This document shows positions 1 to 7,265 of a stretch of 64,000 nucleotides of DNA, one piece after another. Source of the stretch: CBDDKW01 sp965230425 (GTDB taxonomy: Bacteria > Pseudomonadota > Gammaproteobacteria > UBA1113). The position numbers were made by a program, and so were the translations under genes. The stretch lies in assembly GCA_965230425.1 (NCBI GenBank), contig CBDDKW010000003.1, positions 186,001 through 250,000 on the forward strand, written 5' to 3'. Under the pieces are notes generated by a model that saw only the letters and a list, made by a program, of their open reading frames with translations, had not been told where the DNA came from and did not search any database. Each line of letters opens with the position of its first letter. The stretch's first letter is position 1.

Positions 1-611
1 TTCACTAAGGTTGACTTACCTACATTGGGTCGTCCTACCACAGCAATTTTAATACCTTTGCTGGTATCCTCTTCTTCTGGTTCTACGTACTCATAGGGTT
101 CAAGCACATGGTTAATAAGCTGTGTTACGCCACGACCATGGCTTGCAGCTATCGCTATAGGTTCATCCATGCCTAATTGATAAAAATCAGACATAGCCAC
201 ATCTTCATCAATGCCATCCGTTTTATTGACTACTAGGAAGCTAGGTTTAGCTAATTTACGTAATTCACTGGCAACCGCAATATCTGCATTGACTGCACCA
301 GCACGGCCATCCACCATAAATAAAATCACGTCAGCTTCTTGGATAGCTAATTGGACTTGTTCGGTGGTTAAATCATCGATGGGGTGTTCTTCGGTACCAA
401 TACCGCCGGTATCGATAACAAAATAAGGTTTATCACCTAAACGACCTTCGCCATATTGTCGATCCCGGGTTACGCCGGGCATATCCGCGACGATGGCGTT
501 GCTCGTCTTGGTTAAACGATTAAATAAGGTAGATTTTCCCACATTAGGTCGGCCGACGATGGCAATGACGGGTATAAATACCTCTTGTGGTTCTTGGACA
601 GCCTCAGACAT
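1..611 (-). CDS. der: GTPase Der/EngA, N-terminal part (cut by window edge)
   Basis: Ribosome-assembly GTPase with two tandem G domains that acts in 50S subunit maturation. About 203 codons lie inside the window; the C-terminal remainder lies beyond position 1. The first G domain is visible, with GRPNVGKST (P-loop), DTGG and NKTD motifs. A second GRPNVGKST at the left edge opens the second G domain, and tandem EngA P-loops are diagnostic of Der. The ATG at 609-611 overlaps the bamB stop by 8 nt, so it is probably translated coupled to bamB; bamB-der is the usual gammaproteobacterial order. Only the truncation limits confidence. Confidence 0.95.
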   Translation of the reverse strand, partial: MSEAVQEPQEVFIPVIAIVGRPNVGKSTLFNRLTKTSNAIVADMPGVTRDRQYGEGRLGDKPYFVIDTGGIGTEEHPIDDLTTEQVQLAIQEADVILFMVDGRAGAVNADIAVASELRKLAKPSFLVVNKTDGIDEDVAMSDFYQLGMDEPIAIAASHGRGVTQLINHVLEPYEYVEPEEEDTSKGIKIAVVGRPNVGKSTLV

Positions 612-1761
612 TAGGTTGTAACGCCATAATGACGCCATCGTGAGTTTCCACAATGACTTTATTATTTAATACGACTGGGTTTGCAATGGTACCTGATGCG
701 TCTGCTACTTCACGAGCGACAAAACGACCATCACTTTGATCCATCCAATGTATAAAGCCTTCTTCATCCGCCACTACCACATAGTTGTCAATTAATGCTG
801 GACCTGTCAAACGGCGTTTTTTTAATTTATTCAAGCGCCAAATCACATTTCCCGTTTTTGGTTCGAAAGCCCAGAGATAACCATCAGCGTCACTGATATA
901 TAAGGCTTTATCATTAATAGCCATACCACCATAGGCTGATAATTTATGCCGCCAAATTAATTTACTGGTGCTTAAATCAATAGCTGAAATATTACCCTGG
1001 AAGCTAGCAACATAAACAATATCATCTTTCACAATAGGGGTGATATCGATATCCACCATCCGGTCAAGCTCGGCAAACCCGCTGGGCTCAGCTACTTCGC
1101 GTTCCCAAATTAATTTGCCTGTGTTTAATCGAATCACCGCTAAATGTGCATCGGCAAAGCCAACAATAACCGCGCCATGGGCAACAACAGGCGCACTACT
1201 ACCACGTAAAATTAAACGGGGTGTGTTGCCATCATATTGCCATTTTTGTTTTCCGGTTTTAGCATCTAAGGCAACTAAATCACTATCAATAGTTTTAACG
1301 AGGACTAGGTTATCTGCATATACTGGATTAGCTAGCACTTGGTTTGGTACATCTGCATGCCATTTTTCTTTACCGGTTTTTTCATCTAAGGCATAGACTC
1401 GACCTTCACTAGTGCCCACATAGACTTGGCCATCGCCAATGCCTGGTCCACTGGAAATATGCTGTTTTTTCAAGCGGTGGTGCCAAAGGGTTTTACCATT
1501 ATCACCATCTATTGCATAAATATTACCAGCGCGGTTAACCGCGTAAAGGTGACCGGCATCGGTAGCGGGGGTTAAATTTAAATAATCTTGGTCAGCCCCC
1601 ATACCCACTCGGGTATCCCAAACATTATCGACTTTTAAAGTTTGTTGGAATGTGGTTAATCGTGGCGGAGCATCTTTAGAACGTGTTAAGCCCATAAACT
1701 CACAGCCGGTTAAATTGACTGTTGCAATGACTATGCAAAGAATGAAGACTAATCGCTTCAT
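604..1761 (-). CDS. bamB: Outer membrane assembly lipoprotein BamB
   Basis: BamB is the beta-propeller lipoprotein of the BAM complex, which inserts beta-barrel proteins into the outer membrane. The 385-aa product starts with a short hydrophobic signal ending in a lipobox (LTGC, Cys at about residue 20). PQQ-like propeller repeats of the form G.VYALD..TGK..W recur through the rest of the protein, and length matches the family. It sits between yfgM (4-nt overlap) and der (8-nt overlap), the conserved hisS-yfgM-bamB-der operon. Two further Bam-related genes of this window are bamD and the periplasmic protease degP/degQ. Confidence 0.95.
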   Translation of the reverse strand: MKRLVFILCIVIATVNLTGCEFMGLTRSKDAPPRLTTFQQTLKVDNVWDTRVGMGADQDYLNLTPATDAGHLYAVNRAGNIYAIDGDNGKTLWHHRLKKQHISSGPGIGDGQVYVGTSEGRVYALDEKTGKEKWHADVPNQVLANPVYADNLVLVKTIDSDLVALDAKTGKQKWQYDGNTPRLILRGSSAPVVAHGAVIVGFADAHLAVIRLNTGKLIWEREVAEPSGFAELDRMVDIDITPIVKDDIVYVASFQGNISAIDLSTSKLIWRHKLSAYGGMAINDKALYISDADGYLWAFEPKTGNVIWRLNKLKKRRLTGPALIDNYVVVADEEGFIHWMDQSDGRFVAREVADASGTIANPVVLNNKVIVETHDGVIMALQPNV

Positions 1762-2423
1762 GCAGCACCCCCTGTTGATTTAGAATTATTGATGGTGTTG
1801 AGCTTCATTTGTAACACTGACTGCAACATAGCTGAATCGTTGGCCGCTGCCATGGCAGTTTGGTAGGCAGCGCGGGCTTGGTCCACTTGACCCATTTCTA
1901 ATAATATATCGCCTTTGACTTGATCGACTAAGGCTAAATAACTTTTGTCATTCACAGTATTTAATAAATCCAATGCTTGCTGAGGCTGTTGTTGTTGGTC
2001 TAATACACGAGCTGCGCGCAATCTTGCCACTTGCTGTAATGCGGATATTTTGCTGTGTTGCATCACCCACTGTAAATGTTCTTCAGCAGTAGCATAATGT
2101 TTATCGGCGACATTTTGCTTTGCCAGTATTAGACTCGCCATAGCCGCGTATGGGGTTTTGGGATAATCTTTAATTATCTGAGTTGCTTGTGCTCGAATGG
2201 CAGTTGCATTATGTTTGCTAGCATCAATAACGAGCTGGTCGTAAGCTTCTGAAGCATGTGTGGAACGATCAACTTGGCGATGTTGCCAATATTGCCACAT
2301 ATAGAGGAATGCAATACCTACGAGGATCCCAATGACAATTGAAGGACCGTATTTTTTTAGCCATTGTTTGACTTGTTCAGCTTGTTCAAATTCATTTAAA
2401 CTGGTATCCATGGTGTTCCTCAT
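1758..2423 (-). CDS. yfgM: YfgM-like ancillary SecYEG translocon subunit
   Basis: Inner-membrane TPR protein of the YfgM family, known in E. coli to associate with SecYEG and the periplasmic chaperone PpiD. The 221-aa product has a short cytoplasmic N-terminus (EFEQAEQVKQWLKKYG), one membrane segment at about residues 28-46 (IVIGILVGIAFLYMWQYW), and a helical TPR-like periplasmic part. The ATG overlaps the hisS stop as ATGA, favouring this start; an internal Met at codon 5 is an alternative. Its position between hisS and bamB is the family's standard context. Confidence 0.88.
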   Translation of the reverse strand: MRNTMDTSLNEFEQAEQVKQWLKKYGPSIVIGILVGIAFLYMWQYWQHRQVDRSTHASEAYDQLVIDASKHNATAIRAQATQIIKDYPKTPYAAMASLILAKQNVADKHYATAEEHLQWVMQHSKISALQQVARLRAARVLDQQQQPQQALDLLNTVNDKSYLALVDQVKGDILLEMGQVDQARAAYQTAMAAANDSAMLQSVLQMKLNTINNSKSTGGAA

Positions 2424-3691
2424 TGATTCTCAATTAACAATTCCACGACGTTATCATAATCCACTATTTCTTGGGGCTTATCTTCACGTAGCCATTTTAC
2501 CGTGACTTGCCGATTAGCCATTTCTTCCTCTCCGAAAACTAAAGCTACGTGCGCACCACTTTTATCCGCGCGTTTGAACTGGCTTTTTAGACTACCGCCT
2601 CCACAGTGGTAGTGAAAACGTAATACTTCATCTTCATCACGCCATTGCTCTACTAGTGCCATCACTTGAGTATGATGCTCTGCATTGACTACCATTACAT
2701 AAGCATCAGGTACAATATTTTCTACGCTGGCATTATGTTCTTGTAACAATAAAATTACCCGTTCTAAACCGATAGAAAAACCCACTGCAGGGGTTGCTTT
2801 ACCACCTAGCTGTTCTACTAAGCCATCATAACGACCGCCTGCGCACACGGTACCTTGGGCACCTAATTCGGTTGTCACCCATTCGAAGACTGTTTTACCA
2901 TAGTAATCTAAACCTCGAACTAAACGAGGGTTTACTTCATAGTTTATATCCATTGCATCAAGCAATTGGCATAATTGAGCGAAGTGCTGTTGAGATTCTT
3001 CATCTAAGTGATCCATTAATTGTGGTGCGGCACTTAGCATAGCCTGCATATCAGGATTTTTACTGTCTAAAATGCGTAAGGGATTCGTGTCAAGGCGTCG
3101 TTGGCTATCTGCATCTAATTGATCGGCATGCTCTTGTAAATAAGCCACTAATTGCTCACGGTATTGTGCGCGACTAGCTGCTGTACCTAGGGAATTAATT
3201 TGTAAGGTCACTTTATCAGCAATACCCAACTGTCGCCATAAACGTGCACTGAAGGCGATCATTTCTGCATCGACATCTGGGCCAGCAAAACCTATAGCCT
3301 CCAGCCCAAATTGATAAAACTGTCGATAGCGACCCTTTTGCGGCCGTTCATGTCGGTACATGGGCCCAAAGTACCAGAGTTTCTGGGTTTGATTATGTAA
3401 TAAACCATGCTCAATCCCTGCTCTTATACACCCTGCTGTGCCTTCGGGACGTAATGCTAAGCTGTCACCGTTACGATCTTCAAAAACATACATTTCTTTT
3501 TCGACGATATCAGTGACTTCACCAATAGTGCGTTTAAATAATTGGGTTTTTTCTACCAGCGGGAAGCGGATTTCATGATAGCCATATTGTTCAGTTAACT
3601 GGAACAAGGCCATTTCTACGGTATGCCAATAGGGTACGTCTGCGGGCAAGATATCATTCATGCCACGAATTGCTTGGATTATATTACTCAA
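2420..3691 (-). CDS. hisS: Histidine-tRNA ligase
   Basis: Class II aminoacyl-tRNA synthetase that charges tRNA-His in the cytoplasm. At 423 aa it has the standard bacterial length. Visible signatures include the N-terminal IRGMNDILP, the motif 2 region (YRQFYQFGLEAIG), the histidine-specific loops RGLDYYGKTVFEW and AGGRYDGLVEQLGG, and motif 3 VGFSIGLER. The C-terminal anticodon-binding domain includes the GGGSLKSQFKRADKSGA stretch. It is the first clearly translation-linked gene of the hisS-yfgM-bamB-der cluster, and its stop overlaps the yfgM start. Confidence 0.97.
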   Translation of the reverse strand: MSNIIQAIRGMNDILPADVPYWHTVEMALFQLTEQYGYHEIRFPLVEKTQLFKRTIGEVTDIVEKEMYVFEDRNGDSLALRPEGTAGCIRAGIEHGLLHNQTQKLWYFGPMYRHERPQKGRYRQFYQFGLEAIGFAGPDVDAEMIAFSARLWRQLGIADKVTLQINSLGTAASRAQYREQLVAYLQEHADQLDADSQRRLDTNPLRILDSKNPDMQAMLSAAPQLMDHLDEESQQHFAQLCQLLDAMDINYEVNPRLVRGLDYYGKTVFEWVTTELGAQGTVCAGGRYDGLVEQLGGKATPAVGFSIGLERVILLLQEHNASVENIVPDAYVMVVNAEHHTQVMALVEQWRDEDEVLRFHYHCGGGSLKSQFKRADKSGAHVALVFGEEEMANRQVTVKWLREDKPQEIVDYDNVVELLIENQ

Positions 3692-3712
3692 TGCTGGAGC
3701 CTCTTAATTACC

Positions 3713-4273
3713 TCATGCTCCATGCTCATCATTGTCGGCAGTATCCCTTGCCGCCATATTTACTGTATTATCATCATTACTGGGTTGGGCAATATCCATT
3801 AATGGTGGTGCTAATGATTCTTTTAGACTCATCTCCACCTCATGATTAATGGATGTTTGTAGTGCAATACGATGATTATGCCACCATACAATCATTAACA
3901 ATAATAAACCACCGGCCATCACATAACCCAACCAACGGGCATAATGACGAGAACGCTCATTCTCTTGACGCGGCATCACCATTACTGTTTGGGTGGTGAG
4001 TGTATCTTCCTCTACCAAGCTTTGATTAAAGCGCTCAATCACTTCATCCCCAGAGATATTCACTAAACGAGCATAAGCGCGTAAATAACCTCGGGTGAAA
4101 GTATTCGCCGGTAGGCGCTGATAATTATCCGCTTCGATATCAGCAATCACATTACGCGACAAACGTAATTGCATGGCCACATCGGTTTCGTCTAAGTTCA
4201 GGGCTTCACGTGCTTGGCACAACATGCGTCCTGGACTGATTACAACATCCTGTTGTTGGATTTCTTCCGTCAT
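3713..4273 (-). CDS. rodZ: RodZ-like HTH membrane protein, short form
   Basis: Likely a short RodZ homologue, the membrane protein that links MreB filaments to the cell-wall elongation machinery. It has an N-terminal Cro-type HTH_25 domain (GRMLCQAREALNLDETDVA then SRNVIADIE and RGYLRAYARLV) and one membrane segment (WLGYVMAGGLLLLMIVWW). Only about 60 periplasmic residues follow, so the usual C-terminal DUF4115 domain is missing (E. coli RodZ is 337 aa). I chose the Met at 4273 because GGAAC precedes it with good spacing; an ATG 21 nt upstream has no ribosome binding site. Position between pilF and hisS is typical of rodZ. Confidence 0.75.
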   Translation of the reverse strand: MTEEIQQQDVVISPGRMLCQAREALNLDETDVAMQLRLSRNVIADIEADNYQRLPANTFTRGYLRAYARLVNISGDEVIERFNQSLVEEDTLTTQTVMVMPRQENERSRHYARWLGYVMAGGLLLLMIVWWHNHRIALQTSINHEVEMSLKESLAPPLMDIAQPSNDDNTVNMAARDTADNDEHGA

Positions 4274-4400
4274 CTGTTTAGTTCCATATATCATTATCGA
4301 TTGCTATCAATTACTTTCACAAAGCACATCTACTCTGCTATAGCTTCATGCTTACATCTAATGACAGCTTCCGCCTACTGCGTAAGCTGTACTCTGATAA

Positions 4401-5270
4401 TTACCCGACGCCTGGTTCACTGCGCCACTTTAAATATTCTTGATACTCTCTAGAATCCGCAAAATTATGCTTCAACAACAAAGTATCACTGGAAACGGTA
4501 TTTTCATCGCCTAATTGTTTCGCCACTCGGATCCCCAGCCATAGAGATTGGGCGGTGGGTTTTGCATATTTTGCATAGCGTGTTAAATAATTATTGGCAC
4601 GCACATAATCTTTAGCCTCATAGCTATATTCACCCATCTCTAATAAAGAATTGGGTAACTTGGGATCATTTTGTAAGGCTTTAACAAAATAGGCCTTAGC
4701 TAATTTTTGATCTGGCATCTTTTGTGCACACAGGGCGGCATTTTCATAGGCACGACCCGGTGTTGCATAATTGGGATCTTGTATGGCTAACATAAATTGC
4801 TCATTGGCAGCATCGAACTGCCCTTTACGACATAAATAAGCACCATAATTGTTATGCACACTACCCTCTTGTGGGTGGGCTTCTATGGCGCGCAGATAAT
4901 ACTGCTTCGCATTGTGATCAGAGCCTGTATTCTCTAATAATAAAGCCATGGCATCTAAGGCCATGCTGGAATTAGGATCTTGTTGCAGTGCTAAACGTAA
5001 TTTTTTCTTCGCTCGCTGTACATCTCCTTGCTGCATATAAGCCACACCTAGCTGGACATTGTACATAGAAGCAGTAGGGTTACGGCCATGCTTATTCGGT
5101 GTTTGGTAATTGCCTGACCCCGTATCAGCCGTAGTAGTTACCGTGGTGGTGGAAGTACAACCGACAATTAAACCAAGAGCTAAGCCACAGGCTAGTTTTA
5201 TTGCATAGCGCAGGCTCAGATTGGCATATTTTGCAGTTTTCATCGCATTTATTAAGTTTTTATGTTTCAC
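4401..5270 (-). CDS. pilF: Type IV pilus biogenesis lipoprotein PilF (TPR)
   Basis: TPR pilotin family protein (PilF/PilW) needed for outer-membrane secretin assembly in type IV pili. The 289-aa product has an extended N-terminus, then a signal with lipobox (LIVGCTSTT), followed by consecutive TPR units (for example GVAYMQQGDVQRAKKKLRLA and the NNYGAYLCRKGQFDAANEQF region). The true start may be the Met at codon 10. The rlmN-pilF-rodZ-hisS order is the standard neighbourhood. With the pseudopilins and pilSR further along, it shows a type IV pilus or competence system. Confidence 0.9.
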   Translation of the reverse strand: MKHKNLINAMKTAKYANLSLRYAIKLACGLALGLIVGCTSTTTVTTTADTGSGNYQTPNKHGRNPTASMYNVQLGVAYMQQGDVQRAKKKLRLALQQDPNSSMALDAMALLLENTGSDHNAKQYYLRAIEAHPQEGSVHNNYGAYLCRKGQFDAANEQFMLAIQDPNYATPGRAYENAALCAQKMPDQKLAKAYFVKALQNDPKLPNSLLEMGEYSYEAKDYVRANNYLTRYAKYAKPTAQSLWLGIRVAKQLGDENTVSSDTLLLKHNFADSREYQEYLKWRSEPGVG

Positions 5271-5376
5271 CCATCTGTCCTTGGATCACGAGACCGTACA
5301 CTGGCTATATGCTAATCGTCTTGGGGATTATTTTCAATCATTGCCTGTAGTGATCGCGATATTGACCTTGTATAAA

Positions 5377-6510
5377 TTAACCTTCCTGCTCTTCAGCTTG
5401 CTGCATAGCTTGATATTGTTGGCTGCGCCGGGTCCGATCCTGCACTTCGCCAACTAATTGTCCACAGGCAGCATCCACATCATCACCTCGGGTTTTGCGC
5501 ACGGTGGTCACTAAGCCAGCTCGGGATAAAATTGCTTGAAATTGTTCAATGGCTTCCTTAGATGAGCAGCGGTATTGCGTGTGTGGAAAAGGATTAAAAG
5601 GGATTAAATTCATTTTACCTGGCACACCTGCTAATAATTTAGTCAATTGTTTGGCATGTTGAGGTTGATCATTAACCCCCGCAAGCATCACATATTCAAA
5701 GGTAATCTTACGCTTTGGCTCATCCTTGAAGAATTGTTTACAGGCCGCCATGAGCTGTGCCAATGGATATTTTTTATTCACAGGGACTAATTCATTACGC
5801 AATTCATCATTAGGGGCATGCAAAGACACAGCCAAGGCCACATTACTGTCTTGGGCTAATTGCTGCATAGCGGGTACCACCCCTGAAGTACTCAGGGTCA
5901 CCCGTCGCTTCGCCAAGCCATAGGCGTAATCATCCATCATAATTTCCATGGCAGGCACCACGGCATCATAGTTTAATAATGGCTCACCCATACCCATCAT
6001 CACCACATTGGTCACATGGCGATCATGTTCACTCTTTTCTGTAGATAAGCCGCGTACCGCTATCCATACTTGGCCAATGATTTCGGCAATACTTAAATTA
6101 CGGTTGAAGCCTTGGTGTCCGGTTGAGCAGAAGCTGCAATTAAGGGCACAGCCTACTTGAGATGAGACACAGAGGGTACCGCGGTTAGTCTCAGGAATAT
6201 AAACGGTTTCGATACAATTACCATCGGCTAAACGTAGGATCCATTTAACCGTACCATCGGTTGAAGGTTTTTGGTAAGCAATCTCTGGCAGAGCAATTTC
6301 TGCTACCTCAGCCAAACGCTGGCGCAAGGCTTTGCTCAAATTGGTCATCTTGGCAAAATCGGTGACACCAAAAAAATGGATCCACTTAAAGACTTGCTCA
6401 GCACGGTAGCTTGGCTCCCCCAAGGAGAGGAAATAGTCGCCTAAACCCTGTCGGGTTAGGTTTAATAAATTAACCTTTGCGACATTATCCTCAACCATGG
6501 GGCAACACAC
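5377..6510 (-). CDS. rlmN: Dual-specificity 23S rRNA/tRNA adenine-C2 methyltransferase RlmN
   Basis: Radical-SAM enzyme that methylates C2 of A2503 in 23S rRNA and A37 in some tRNAs. The 377-aa protein carries the radical SAM cluster motif CALNCSFCSTG (CxxxCxxC) and GMGEPLLN. A C-terminal KTRGDDVDAACGQL contains the second catalytic cysteine. The start MCCPMVEDN is probably a few codons too long; the Met at codon 5 is equally possible. It lies between ndk and pilF, the usual arrangement. Confidence 0.95.
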   Translation of the reverse strand: MCCPMVEDNVAKVNLLNLTRQGLGDYFLSLGEPSYRAEQVFKWIHFFGVTDFAKMTNLSKALRQRLAEVAEIALPEIAYQKPSTDGTVKWILRLADGNCIETVYIPETNRGTLCVSSQVGCALNCSFCSTGHQGFNRNLSIAEIIGQVWIAVRGLSTEKSEHDRHVTNVVMMGMGEPLLNYDAVVPAMEIMMDDYAYGLAKRRVTLSTSGVVPAMQQLAQDSNVALAVSLHAPNDELRNELVPVNKKYPLAQLMAACKQFFKDEPKRKITFEYVMLAGVNDQPQHAKQLTKLLAGVPGKMNLIPFNPFPHTQYRCSSKEAIEQFQAILSRAGLVTTVRKTRGDDVDAACGQLVGEVQDRTRRSQQYQAMQQAEEQEG

Positions 6511-6518
6511 TCCAATAA

Positions 6519-6950
6519 TTAAGCTGCGCGTGAGTAAATACTGTCAGCAGGGAAGAAGAAAGCGATTTCTTGGGCTGCCGTTTCAGGTGCGTCTGAACCA
6601 TGCACAGCGTTAGCATCAATACTGTCAGCAAAATCTGCACGGATGGTGCCCGGAGCCGCTTCTTGTGGGTTAGTAGCTCCCATGATTTCACGATTTTTGA
6701 GGATCGCACCTTCGCCTTCGAGCACTTGGATGAAGACTGGACCAGAAATCATAAATGACACTAAGTCATTGAAAAATGGACGATCTTTATGAACTGCATA
6801 AAATGCTTCAGCTTCTACTTGGCTTAAATGTACCATTTTAGCGGCAACAACGCGTAAGCCTGCCTCTTCAAAGCGACCAATAATTTTACCAATTACATTC
6901 TTTGCTACTGCATCAGGTTTAATAATTGATAAGGTTTGTTCAATTGCCAT
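6519..6950 (-). CDS. ndk: Nucleoside diphosphate kinase
   Basis: Transfers the gamma phosphate from ATP to nucleoside diphosphates through a phosphohistidine. The 143-aa protein matches the bacterial family in length. It begins with ERTLSIIKPDAV-like TLSIIKPDAV and holds the active-site histidine in NAVHGSDAPE (about residue 117). A GGAG ribosome binding site lies 8 nt before the ATG. A TATACT -10-like box lies about 40 nt upstream, just past the terminator hairpin at 6999-7044, so the gene probably starts its own transcription unit. Confidence 0.97.
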   Translation of the reverse strand: MAIEQTLSIIKPDAVAKNVIGKIIGRFEEAGLRVVAAKMVHLSQVEAEAFYAVHKDRPFFNDLVSFMISGPVFIQVLEGEGAILKNREIMGATNPQEAAPGTIRADFADSIDANAVHGSDAPETAAQEIAFFFPADSIYSRAA

Positions 6951-6998
6951 TTTTTTACTCCATTGTGTGAATTTCGGCGGCTAGTATACGCGCATTTG

Positions 6999-7044
6999 GA
7001 CAAAAAAACAGCTAATTATTGAAATAATTAGCTGTTTTTTTGTC
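6999..7044. terminator. Bidirectional hairpin terminator between ndk and the coiled-coil gene
   Basis: A 21-bp perfect stem (GAC A7 CAGCTAATTAT / ATAATTAGCTG T7 GTC) closes a 4-nt loop. The A-run and T-run on the two sides make it a rho-independent terminator on either strand. It would end minus-strand transcription from the 1410-aa gene before ndk. Confidence 0.85.
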
Positions 7045-7091
7045 ATTACGAATCCATTCCGGTTAAAGCGTTTAAACAGATGTTTCGCTAT

Positions 7092-7195
7092 AAGTTCACC
7101 CGTTTCCTAGCCAGGGTGAGTAAAAAGCGCTATCAGGGATGATAGCGCAAGCTACATGGATGTAGCCGAGGCTTGGCTAGGAAACGGGTGAACTT
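7092..7195 (+). repeat. Cruciform repeat, copy 1
   Basis: Outer arms of 22 bp (7092-7113 with 7174-7195) are perfect inverted repeats. Between them lies a 52-nt core (7118-7169) that contains two hairpins. The first is GCGCTATCA-GGGA-TGATAGCGC and the second is GCTACAT-GG-ATGTAGC. The whole can fold as a three-way junction. The same 52-nt core occurs at 36317-36368 (inverted, identical) and 59626-59677 (slightly changed), with outer arms that differ from place to place. It has no T-run, so it is not an ordinary terminator. Confidence 0.9.
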
Positions 7196-7265
7196 CCCCT
7201 CAGACGGCTTACAAACCCTTATGAAAAGTTACATCTAAACCGCACTTTATCAAGATTGAATAACA

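Noticed and set aside
211..426. 71-aa plus-strand ORF at the left edge
   Set aside because: It is antisense to the conserved Der GTPase coding region.
7092..7195. Cruciform element as a transcription terminator
   Set aside because: No T-run follows on either strand, and a separate, typical terminator lies at 6999-7044.
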